NCBI GenBank assembly: GCA_002840975.1
Contig: PHDN01000013.1
Span: 1-64,000, forward strand
DNA length: 64,000 nucleotides
Direction: 5' to 3'
From: Bacteroidetes bacterium HGW-Bacteroidetes-16
GTDB lineage: Bacteria > Bacteroidota > Bacteroidia > Bacteroidales > F082
Both the position numbers and the translations under genes were made by a program. The notes below the pieces were generated by a model. That model ran no database searches. It was not told the DNA's origin and was given only the letters and a program-made list of their open reading frames with translations. Positions 8,009 through 15,317 of this stretch are shown here, piece after piece. Position 1 is the stretch's first letter; each line of letters starts with the position of its first letter.

Positions 8009-8599
8009 TTAAATGAAATCAACAAGTAAATCACGGAATAAAGCCATATATGCATAGTCATTCAACAACCGGATATCAGGTTGTGGCTCTATTTTATCAT
8101 AGAGAATTTTAGCTGCTGCTCCTGTACTCGCAATTGGCAAAATAAGCGCATTTGGATGAGTTTTGACAAACAATTCAAACTCATCATTTATACCTTCCAT
8201 ACCTCCAATAAATATACCCGCACTAAAATTGTTATCTAAGATTAGAGATTTGCGCATTATTGCGAGGCTTTCATTCAAATCTAGAGTTTTTGGCGTAAGT
8301 ATTATGTTTTCAAATGCAAAATTATCCTCTGGAAATTTGCTTTCAAAAAATAATGATTGATAAAGTGTTACATGTTGTTTTAAATCGACATTCATTTTTT
8401 TCATTACAAACCGTATGAGTGGAGTTATCGATGGATGACCTCCCCAAACCAAATGTGCATTTGGAATAACAACAGTAGCTAAAGCACGAACAGCATCTCT
8501 GATTGCAACAATATCTGCGGTATCATAGAATTTCTTGTCCCTATCTGGATAAGGTATACTTGCAGATAAAAATATCTTAGTTAAATCTTTGTCAGCCAT
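8009..8599 (-). CDS. SLOG-domain protein, predicted nucleotide sensor
   Basis: This 196-residue protein has a Rossmann-like SLOG layout: an N-terminal Ile-Phe-Leu-Ser-Ala-Ser-Ile-Pro strand (residues 9-16), Val-Trp-Gly-Gly-His-Pro (about 51-56), Gly-Ile-Phe-Ile-Gly-Gly-Met-Glu-Gly-Ile (about 128-137) and Ile-Ala-Ser-Thr-Gly-Gly/Ala-Ala. SLOG domains bind nucleotide-derived signals, and in Thoeris ThsA a SLOG domain senses the TIR product. Here the SLOG domain stands alone, without a fused SIR2 or membrane effector. It overlaps the upstream TIR gene by 19 bp. I infer that it senses a product made by the adjacent TIR proteins. Confidence 0.75.
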   Translation of the reverse strand: MADKDLTKIFLSASIPYPDRDKKFYDTADIVAIRDAVRALATVVIPNAHLVWGGHPSITPLIRFVMKKMNVDLKQHVTLYQSLFFESKFPEDNFAFENIILTPKTLDLNESLAIMRKSLILDNNFSAGIFIGGMEGINDEFELFVKTHPNALILPIASTGAAAKILYDKIEPQPDIRLLNDYAYMALFRDLLVDFI

Positions 8600-9753
8600 A
8601 ATTCTGCATCAACTATTTTTATGGTTTTTATTGGAAGATAATTATCCAACCAAGCTAAATGTTTTAACCATTTTTCTCTAATGTTTCTATGGTCATAAAG
8701 CAAGAATGCTCCCTTCACATTTTTTGACTTAATTCTTGCAACTAATTCCTCTGATTGATTATATGTAAATGCTTGAGGAACTCCAACTGTCGGAATTATA
8801 ACAAATTCCTTCCCGTCACTTCGTTTAACGGTAATAAATTTCTCGGATTGTAAATCAGCCTTCCTTCCAACTTTGATGGAAGAAGAAATAAATTCTGTAA
8901 TAATATTATCTTGCCTCGATGCAAGACTTCTTGCTCTTAAAGATTCAACTTGACTTACAACTCTTTTAAGAGTGTTATTATTCAAATAGCTCGAAGGTGT
9001 GCTAAAGATATTATTTCCAAAATCGGTATTGTTTAGCTGAAATGGGATGCTAATTTCAGCATCTCTTTCTAGTTTGTGAGTAGGCCAAATTAGCTGTAAA
9101 ATACCAATCGACATAGAATTGGCTTTAGCCAATTCTTGTGTTGTCCAATTGCTATTTAAAAAACCTGGCGTATTAAGTAATACAACCACATCAGTGTCAG
9201 CCATTCTATGCCAAAGTTCCTCTTGGAAAGGTTCTCCTTGTCTAATACTATGTGTATCTAAGAAAACATCAAACCCATTTTTTTCTAATTGCTCAAAAAG
9301 TTGTATTGCAACTGAAGAAGATTCATCTCTTTTGTAACTTATAAAAAGTCGCCTCGAAAGGCGCAATAAGCTTAGTCCTTCCAAAATGCACGAAACGAGT
9401 TTCTCAATATCATTATCTGTTGCCAGTTCGAAACCGTTAACATTCTCAAGTTCCTTGGGTATCTGAAGTGTATATTGCTTTAAATCAGAGACTATTGGCA
9501 GTATTAGTGTTGCATCTTTTATTAATTTTCTTAATATGTCTAAGTTCTTAAACACTTTTGAACTACTTCCGAAATAGAGACAAAATGTTGGAGCATTTGC
9601 TTTGTAGTCTGTTTTAAAATTAGTCTCATCAATTTCAATTAATGATTTCTGCTGCAAACCCAATTCTGCGATATGACGATGTAGAGTATCAATCGTTTCC
9701 TTGAAAAACGGATTGTCATCACCTATTTTTATTATTTGATACTTCGTTGTCAT
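8581..9753 (-). CDS. TIR-domain protein with extra N- and C-terminal domains
   Basis: This is a 390-residue protein. Residues 1-130 form an alpha/beta domain of unknown function. A TIR domain occupies about 134-225, with Leu-Phe-Ile-Ser-Tyr-Lys (136-141), a Gly-Phe-Asp-Val-Phe-Leu-Asp strand, and Asn-Trp-Thr-Thr-Gln-Glu with E207 as the likely catalytic glutamate. Residues 230-390 are a further unknown alpha/beta region. Bacterial TIR domains cleave NAD+ or convert it to signalling molecules. The gene follows the first TIR gene directly (TAAATG junction) and overlaps the SLOG gene, so the four genes form one transcription unit. Confidence 0.82.
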   Translation of the reverse strand: MTTKYQIIKIGDDNPFFKETIDTLHRHIAELGLQQKSLIEIDETNFKTDYKANAPTFCLYFGSSSKVFKNLDILRKLIKDATLILPIVSDLKQYTLQIPKELENVNGFELATDNDIEKLVSCILEGLSLLRLSRRLFISYKRDESSSVAIQLFEQLEKNGFDVFLDTHSIRQGEPFQEELWHRMADTDVVVLLNTPGFLNSNWTTQELAKANSMSIGILQLIWPTHKLERDAEISIPFQLNNTDFGNNIFSTPSSYLNNNTLKRVVSQVESLRARSLASRQDNIITEFISSSIKVGRKADLQSEKFITVKRSDGKEFVIIPTVGVPQAFTYNQSEELVARIKSKNVKGAFLLYDHRNIREKWLKHLAWLDNYLPIKTIKIVDAELWLTKI

Positions 9754-10305
9754 TTATTTTCTGTTAAGCCAAACTGAAATAGCCTCTAGAGATCCATCAG
9801 GATACCAAACATAGTACTCGTTAATATTATTTGTGCCACGTTCAATTCTTGGATAAATCTGTAAATATTCATTACCATTCCAAGTTCCACTATTGTCCGC
9901 TAATGGAAGTAACGCTATTTTTTTATTTGGAAGTTTAAACGGATCGGCAATGCCAACTTCCCAATTGCACCATTTTGATGCAACTGCATTATTTGTTGCC
10001 AACAATACAAATTTGTCGTTAACAGATATGATTTGACTTTTAATTTTTTGAGCAGTTACGCCGTTCGTGCTCTCAGGCATTGTTTTGTCTGCCCAATCGA
10101 CATAAATACGAATGCCTAGATTTTCAAAAAATATTTTAGCTTGTTCAATAACATCTTTGTCCGTATGAGAATGGGAAAGAAAAATACTTGTGTTCGAAGT
10201 TGATTTTGAAAACATTCGATCCTCATTTACAATTCCACGCAGTCCTCTTGACCCCGCTTTGTTTTGAGCTATTGATGCAAATTGTCCTCTCGTAAGTATT
10301 GCCAT
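9754..10305 (-). CDS. TIR-domain protein, first gene of the TIR/SLOG operon
   Basis: This is a 183-residue protein. A short basic N-terminus (1-37) precedes a TIR domain: Ile-Phe-Leu-Ser-His-Ser (41-46), Gly-Ile-Arg-Ile-Tyr-Val-Asp (64-70), and Lys-Trp-Cys-Asn-Trp-Glu with E116 at the catalytic position. The C-terminal 60 residues are beta-rich. It is the promoter-proximal gene of the cassette between sites 5 and 8. Three TIR-type proteins and one SLOG protein in one operon is an unusual composition; see findings. Confidence 0.82.
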   Translation of the reverse strand: MAILTRGQFASIAQNKAGSRGLRGIVNEDRMFSKSTSNTSIFLSHSHTDKDVIEQAKIFFENLGIRIYVDWADKTMPESTNGVTAQKIKSQIISVNDKFVLLATNNAVASKWCNWEVGIADPFKLPNKKIALLPLADNSGTWNGNEYLQIYPRIERGTNNINEYYVWYPDGSLEAISVWLNRK

Positions 10306-10348
10306 ATTAATATCTTAATTTTATTAGTTGCTGTGCCGTCATAGCCTT

Positions 10349-10488
10349 ACCGCTAACGGTTTGCAGCTACAAGAAGTTGGCGATTTCGAAGCACAAAACT
10401 GTCTGCCACCACTGAACTTGATACGAAGCACAAAGCTTCATTTAACCACTGAACCGCCAATTTCTTGTAGGTGCTGTTATAAGCTGGC
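10349..10488 (-). repeat. attC-like recombination site, divergent (site 8)
   Basis: The site runs from AAC (10355-10357) to GTT (10476-10478), 124 bp. The inner arms CTACAAGAAGTTGGCG and CGCCAATTTCTTGTAG are complementary with one mismatch. The spacer to the end box is about 9 bases on the left and 5 on the right. The right end GTTATAAGC equals the sequence next to the recombinase (minus strand from 18960), so this site closes the 8.6-kb cassette. The left end (GTTAGCGG on the minus strand) opens the TIR cassette. Confidence 0.85.
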
Positions 10489-10722
10489 CTTCTTTCTGTC
10501 GAGGTTGTGAAGTTATTGTCTGCCGTGAGTTTCGCTGTCATTGTCGCGTTATGTTTTGGTCTGTTTGTGTCGCCTGTGCGTTGCTTGTTTTAAAAATTTT
10601 AGAAGGGGAGATTTTAAAAAATAATTTTTCTTTGGGTGGCAAAGGTGGAAGCTCTATTGCAATTTTTGGATTGTGCGGTTGCCTTGTGCGAATTGCAATT
10701 GTGCTTACACCTGTGCGATGGA
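10489..10722. other. GT-rich non-coding stretch downstream of the SIR2 gene
   Basis: No gene is supported. On the plus strand the sequence is rich in GTCG and TGTG words with poly-A/poly-T patches. The stretch upstream of the controller gene at the other end of the same cassette (about 18,680-18,950) has the same flavour. There is no clear hairpin plus T-run. Confidence 0.4.
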
Positions 10723-11799
10723 TTATTCAAATGGTACACCATCAGGCTCTCCAATATTACTTTCAAAAAACTCCTTATTCATTGTATTCGTCATAAACTC
10801 TTTTGCTGTGCTGTCAATATAAATTATTTGATTTTCACTTCTTAAATTTAGTTTGTTTTTGATATGCGATATTTCTGCTTCCTTTTCATTTTCAAATAGT
10901 GGTGCAACATTAATTATTCTAAGTTCACTTCTTGAATTTAGGGCTTGAGATAATATTATATTAACATAGTCATCAGCGTATGAATAACCAATTATTGTAA
11001 TGATTTTAGCTTCATTAAAACAAGAATTTCTTAATATGGAAGAGTAGTAAAAATAAGGGTCAACCGAAGTCATTTTGTGTTGAATTCCAAATATTAATTC
11101 TGGTACGGATTCTATTTTTTGACTTTTGAAAAGTTTGTTTTCAGAGAGATACCAATCAACGGAACCGTGAAGTTTGTATAAATTATAATGCTTCCCATCA
11201 ATATTTTCAAAATTGGATTGATGCCACTCATTAGTTTCTTTAGTAAATCCGATTTCAATATTTTTTTCTTTTCCAACAACATTTTCAAAACACAAATCAT
11301 AGTTAAGTGTGAATACCTTCATAAGATTTGCAACATCAGCAGAAAGAGAAACAAAAGATTGATAATAGTTTGCATTGTCATAACTCCTTAATCCTACCCA
11401 TTCATTTAATTGTTTTCTTATTAGCTTATGAAACTTCTTAATATTTTCAAAGTTATTCCCCGCCAAATCAAGCAACCTGATATTCCAAGTACCAATGAAT
11501 GGATACATTATATTACTTTCCCTTTTCTCAATTTCAGTAATAACAATAAGGAGTCGTTCTACATTAAAAGCCACATTAAATTTCCCAAGAATTCCATCCG
11601 AATAATTTATACTACTTTTCAAGTAAAAATATAAATCCTTGTATGCTTTCCAATCATTATGGTCAACTATGAGTTTTTCTATGTCGTTAACCATTTTATT
11701 TGAATGAGGTATTCCTGCATCAACGCTTGCTCCTGCACCAAAAAGAAATAGTAAATGTTCGCCTTTTATTTCCATTTTATTATTTTTTATAAAAACCAA
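10723..11799 (-). CDS. SIR2-like NADase effector associated with pAgo
   Basis: This 358-residue protein belongs to the SIR2-like family of defence effectors. Visible motifs are Gly-Ala-Gly-Ala-Ser-x-x-Ala-Gly-Ile-Pro at residues 21-31, a Thr-Leu-Asn-Tyr-Asp motif, a Lys-Leu-His-Gly-Ser-Val-Asp-Trp motif with the likely catalytic histidine, and a C-terminal Ile-Gly-Tyr-Ser-Tyr. In SIR2-Argonaute systems this protein destroys NAD+ once Argonaute finds its target, causing abortive infection. The start used overlaps the Argonaute gene by 13 bp; M9 (11775) is an alternative start. It is the last gene of the five-gene operon. Family high, partnership inferred from overlap. Confidence 0.85.
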   Translation of the reverse strand: MVFIKNNKMEIKGEHLLFLFGAGASVDAGIPHSNKMVNDIEKLIVDHNDWKAYKDLYFYLKSSINYSDGILGKFNVAFNVERLLIVITEIEKRESNIMYPFIGTWNIRLLDLAGNNFENIKKFHKLIRKQLNEWVGLRSYDNANYYQSFVSLSADVANLMKVFTLNYDLCFENVVGKEKNIEIGFTKETNEWHQSNFENIDGKHYNLYKLHGSVDWYLSENKLFKSQKIESVPELIFGIQHKMTSVDPYFYYSSILRNSCFNEAKIITIIGYSYADDYVNIILSQALNSRSELRIINVAPLFENEKEAEISHIKNKLNLRSENQIIYIDSTAKEFMTNTMNKEFFESNIGEPDGVPFE

Positions 11800-13697
11800 G
11801 GTTTATCATTCGAAATAGAATTTTCTTCATAGCCATCTATTTTCTCAAATGCTTCTGAATATTTAGCAATGATTTGAGAATAATAGATTGAAATTGGAAT
11901 AGATTTAGCATTAAATCCTCTCCAATTTGCACCAGACAAGTTTAAAACATCTTGTAAATACTTTCTTTCATCAAAACCTTTCTGATTCCCTAAATTCAAA
12001 AATTGTATATGAACAGGATTTGCCAATCTTTTATCAACTACTTCTTTTCCATAAAGTAAACCTTCAAACCACACTAAATATTCATTGCGTGATAATTTAA
12101 CAAAGCTACTTTCGTATGGTACAAATGTGTTGTGGAAACTGTAGCCAAAATATTTATTATCAAGATTTACTTTTATAGCCACGAATTCAATGTCGTCAAT
12201 TTGTTTTATTGCTTCTGATATTGCAGAAATTTCATTTTGCTTGATTTTAAAAGGCAAATGAAGAACGCAGGTTTTATAATCACTCATTCTGCTATCTTTT
12301 AAAAGCTTGATTAAGTTAGATTTTAGCTTTTGCAAATAATTAGTTTCGGAGGTTTCATCTGCCAAAACTTCTAATGTCTTGTATAGACCGCTTGAATCTA
12401 AACAAACCGTGTAAGCAAAGTATTTAGTAATCTCTCCAGTTTCTTCATTTCTTTTATGTGAGCTTCCAACTCCCAGTATCAAACAATTGTTATTACTTGG
12501 TTTAACTACCCAAGGAATCCCTCCCATTTTAGCAAACATTGCTAACGCAACATTAGAAGTTGACCATTTTAAAGAGTTTTTTTCGCTTAGTTTACGATAA
12601 TTAACTACCTGTAAAGGGAGATTATTTTTTATGAAATTGTATTTCATAAAATAATAGTGATTCGAAGCAACAATATCTTCAGTATCAATAGCATAATCTT
12701 CGATGTAAATCCCAATAACTTTTTTATTCGGTTCAGCTTCTTGATATGTTTTTACCTTATCTACAATTGAAAGTAGTTGTTCATTAGAAAAACCTTCAAT
12801 TTTAATTTGTTTTACATTACTTGTATTTAATACAACACCAAACATTTGCTCAAAGCCAGGAAAAGTTCCAGGGTTTGATTTACCAGTTAAGCTCAAATAC
12901 AACTCATTTGCAAACGATTTAAAACGGTCTTCAAAAATGAAAACGAATAAAATCTCTTTATCTATTTTTTGGAGTGGACCATAATTTCTTATTCCTTGAA
13001 ATTGTGAATTTGCCGTACTTTTATTACTAAAAATGTACTCCTTTTTATTAAGTTGAAAAACAGGTGTTTCTATAAGTTCATTTTCAATATGTAATAAATT
13101 ATTTTCACCTTCTCTTATTATTTGAATGTTACTATAGACTTTATCCAAAAAAGATTGAATCAATCTGAATTTATCTGAATAATAATTTTTGTTGCTCCGT
13201 CCTTGGCTATCAAGACTAAAACTCAAAACTTGAACTTCCTTATCAAATTGCAACTCTTTATTTCTCGAAAATCTAAAGTCAATAATAAACCCAAATCTTT
13301 TTTGTTCTTCAAAGTAAAAAGGAGATAAGTATATTATTTGTTTGCCTTTTGTAAATTCGTGGATTGTAAACTCTATTTTTTCCTCTGTGAAACGTCTATA
13401 AACATTGTATGGAAGTGGACAGCCTTTTATTGTTAATGTATTTAATAATTGCTCTGTTAAAAAACGCTTTGTGAGACCAATGGCGTAAAAAGAATGGTTT
13501 TCAAATTCTTCAAAACCTTCTCTTGGTAAAAAAGATACCCAATAACCTTTTCTTTTTGTTAAATCGGAATCTTCAGGAAGATGATAGAAATAAATAGCAT
13601 CCTCCTTAGTATCTTCTTCTTGCTTTAGTTTTCTGAAGATTTTAAAAGAAAAATCACTTTCAGAAATGGGTAATATATTTAATCTAATGTTTGCCAT
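11787..13697 (-). CDS. prokaryotic Argonaute (MID-PIWI), catalytically inactive
   Basis: This 636-residue Argonaute-family protein has an N-terminal half without a clear PAZ domain. The MID/PIWI half contains the family segment Ala-Met-Phe-Ala-Lys-Met-Gly-Gly-Ile-Pro-Trp (386-396). At 409-413 it reads Gly-Val-Gly-Ser-Ser, where active enzymes have Gly-Ile-Asp. At 479-484 it reads Leu-His-Leu-Pro-Phe-Lys, where they have His-Arg-Asp-Gly. Two catalytic aspartates are therefore missing, and nucleic-acid cleavage is unlikely. A Pro-Ile-Ser-Ile-Tyr-Tyr-Ser segment near the end is typical of PIWI C-termini. Inactive Argonautes use guides to recognise invaders and switch on a partner, here the overlapping SIR2 gene. 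The start lies 6 bp after the methylase stop. Confidence 0.82.
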   Translation of the reverse strand: MANIRLNILPISESDFSFKIFRKLKQEEDTKEDAIYFYHLPEDSDLTKRKGYWVSFLPREGFEEFENHSFYAIGLTKRFLTEQLLNTLTIKGCPLPYNVYRRFTEEKIEFTIHEFTKGKQIIYLSPFYFEEQKRFGFIIDFRFSRNKELQFDKEVQVLSFSLDSQGRSNKNYYSDKFRLIQSFLDKVYSNIQIIREGENNLLHIENELIETPVFQLNKKEYIFSNKSTANSQFQGIRNYGPLQKIDKEILFVFIFEDRFKSFANELYLSLTGKSNPGTFPGFEQMFGVVLNTSNVKQIKIEGFSNEQLLSIVDKVKTYQEAEPNKKVIGIYIEDYAIDTEDIVASNHYYFMKYNFIKNNLPLQVVNYRKLSEKNSLKWSTSNVALAMFAKMGGIPWVVKPSNNNCLILGVGSSHKRNEETGEITKYFAYTVCLDSSGLYKTLEVLADETSETNYLQKLKSNLIKLLKDSRMSDYKTCVLHLPFKIKQNEISAISEAIKQIDDIEFVAIKVNLDNKYFGYSFHNTFVPYESSFVKLSRNEYLVWFEGLLYGKEVVDKRLANPVHIQFLNLGNQKGFDERKYLQDVLNLSGANWRGFNAKSIPISIYYSQIIAKYSEAFEKIDGYEENSISNDKPWFL

Positions 13698-13703
13698 TTA
13701 GTA

Positions 13704-15317
13704 TCAATTTTTATTTCTATTTAGTCTCCTTGAAGATAATTTTTTCCAAATACTATGAGCTAAATTTATTTCCTTTTGTGTCAAGCCGTAATGCTCTTTC
13801 AATATTATCTGGTTGGTCATTTTCAAGACTTCTTCAATATCTGTTTTGTCCCGAATTAATTTGTCAATTTGAGAAAGCAACTTTGCGTTGTCTTTGTGAT
13901 ATGGCAATAAAACCTTTTCTGCTTCATTTGGCATTAGTTCTAAAACGCCTCCTCCGTGGCTTCTTCCGCTTACTTCTGTAAAGGCAAGTGATAGCGAATT
14001 GTAATAACTGGCTGTAAGTGCATTTATATCTGTCCCTTGTTTTACGAAAACTCGGTGCATTGTGTCTGTGGTATATGCTCCCGCCTCATTAATTATCAAT
14101 CTTGGGTAAAGATTATTTCTTCTAATAAACAAAGCATCTGAAATTTTTAAAGAAGGAACTACAAACCAATCATTTCTAATTCCAGTCTTATAGCCTTTAT
14201 GAATACCTAAACTTTCTCCGTGAGCAATATATTTTACTGCTCCGTTTTTCTGATTGAGGTTTTGTTTGTCGGGAAATGCAAGTATATGTGCTTTGGCTTT
14301 TGAAAATTTATTTTTCTCCCAATCTTTTTCTGTAAAAATTACACTGTTTACCTGAACGCTTCTTCCAACCATTGGTTTTGCATAGTCGTGTAAGTCGTAT
14401 TCTTCAACTGTTGTAAGTGGAACAGTGAAGAAATCATTTGAACCTGTGGTTATGCCAACTTCAACTTTTGCATATTTCCCAAGAGTTGAAATGTTTCTTT
14501 TCTTGGCAATGTTTTCTAAAAAATCAATTTCCTCTTGTTCTAAAAAATAGAAAGTCCATTTATTTGATTTAAAATCAATTTTCTTTTGTGGGCTTTTTAG
14601 TTTTGCGGTATCAAGCGTTTTCAATTCGCTTGCATCTTTTAATTCGATATGCTCAATGTTGTGTTCTTTGCTTCCGTTTTTTTCGCAAAGAAGTAAAACA
14701 ACTTCTTGTTGAATGTCAGGAAATACAAGTTTCTCAAATGAAATGATATTTATTTTATTGTAAAACTGTGCAATGAATTTTCTCAATTGCAATGCAAACG
14801 AAACTTGTAAAATTTCTGCTGGCAAAACAAAACCAATTTTTCCGCCTTTGTCTTTCAATAAAAGTGAAGAACCAACAACGAAAGAAACCCAAGCGTTTGT
14901 GAGTTTAGAATAAGTCAAACCTGCTCTTATGAAAATATCACCTGCCTCAACTTGTTGTTTTCTGTCAAAAAATTGATAGCGTATATATGGTGGATTTCCT
15001 ACAACCAAGTCGAAACGTTGTAAAGTATTGTTGCAATAAGTATGGAAATCATCATTGATAATTTGTTTGTTTTTCAAAACAATTTTCTCGGCTTTTTGGG
15101 CTTCAATTTCATCAAACTCAATTGCTGTAAAAGATTTGTATTTTGATTTTAATTCCTTCAATTGTTCAAGGAATACTCCATCGCCACAACTCGGCTCAAG
15201 TATATCAAAGTCGGTACTTCCATTAATTCCCCAACGCAAAATAAATTCTGCAATTGGTTCAGGCGTATAAAATCCACCCCTTAATTTTTCTGCCGTTGCG
15301 TTTTCAATTAGCTTCAT
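13704..15317 (-). CDS. Eco57I-type N6-adenine DNA methyltransferase
   Basis: This is a 537-residue methylase. Motif X-like Gly-Gly-Phe-Tyr-Thr-Pro-Glu lies at 14-20, S-adenosylmethionine motif I Glu-Pro-Ser-Cys-Gly-Asp-Gly at 41-47, and motif IV Asn-Pro-Pro-Tyr at 108-111, which marks N6-adenine methylation. The C-terminal half (about 300-500) looks like a TaqI-type target-recognition domain. It overlaps the type IIG gene by 14 bp and probably methylates the second strand of an asymmetric site or supplies host protection. It lies between restriction enzyme and Argonaute in one operon. Confidence 0.85.
   Translation of the reverse strand: MKLIENATAEKLRGGFYTPEPIAEFILRWGINGSTDFDILEPSCGDGVFLEQLKELKSKYKSFTAIEFDEIEAQKAEKIVLKNKQIINDDFHTYCNNTLQRFDLVVGNPPYIRYQFFDRKQQVEAGDIFIRAGLTYSKLTNAWVSFVVGSSLLLKDKGGKIGFVLPAEILQVSFALQLRKFIAQFYNKINIISFEKLVFPDIQQEVVLLLCEKNGSKEHNIEHIELKDASELKTLDTAKLKSPQKKIDFKSNKWTFYFLEQEEIDFLENIAKKRNISTLGKYAKVEVGITTGSNDFFTVPLTTVEEYDLHDYAKPMVGRSVQVNSVIFTEKDWEKNKFSKAKAHILAFPDKQNLNQKNGAVKYIAHGESLGIHKGYKTGIRNDWFVVPSLKISDALFIRRNNLYPRLIINEAGAYTTDTMHRVFVKQGTDINALTASYYNSLSLAFTEVSGRSHGGGVLELMPNEAEKVLLPYHKDNAKLLSQIDKLIRDKTDIEEVLKMTNQIILKEHYGLTQKEINLAHSIWKKLSSRRLNRNKN

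Noticed and set aside
1174..10488. The 122-bp palindromes as MITEs or transposon ends
   Set aside because: They occur only between genes of one strand, carry no target duplications, and the end boxes match the neighbouring gene unit rather than a fixed transposon end.
7457..11799. A complete Thoeris system with the SIR2 protein as ThsA
   Set aside because: The SIR2 gene lies in another cassette, overlaps the Argonaute gene and has no SLOG domain, so it is better explained as the Argonaute partner.
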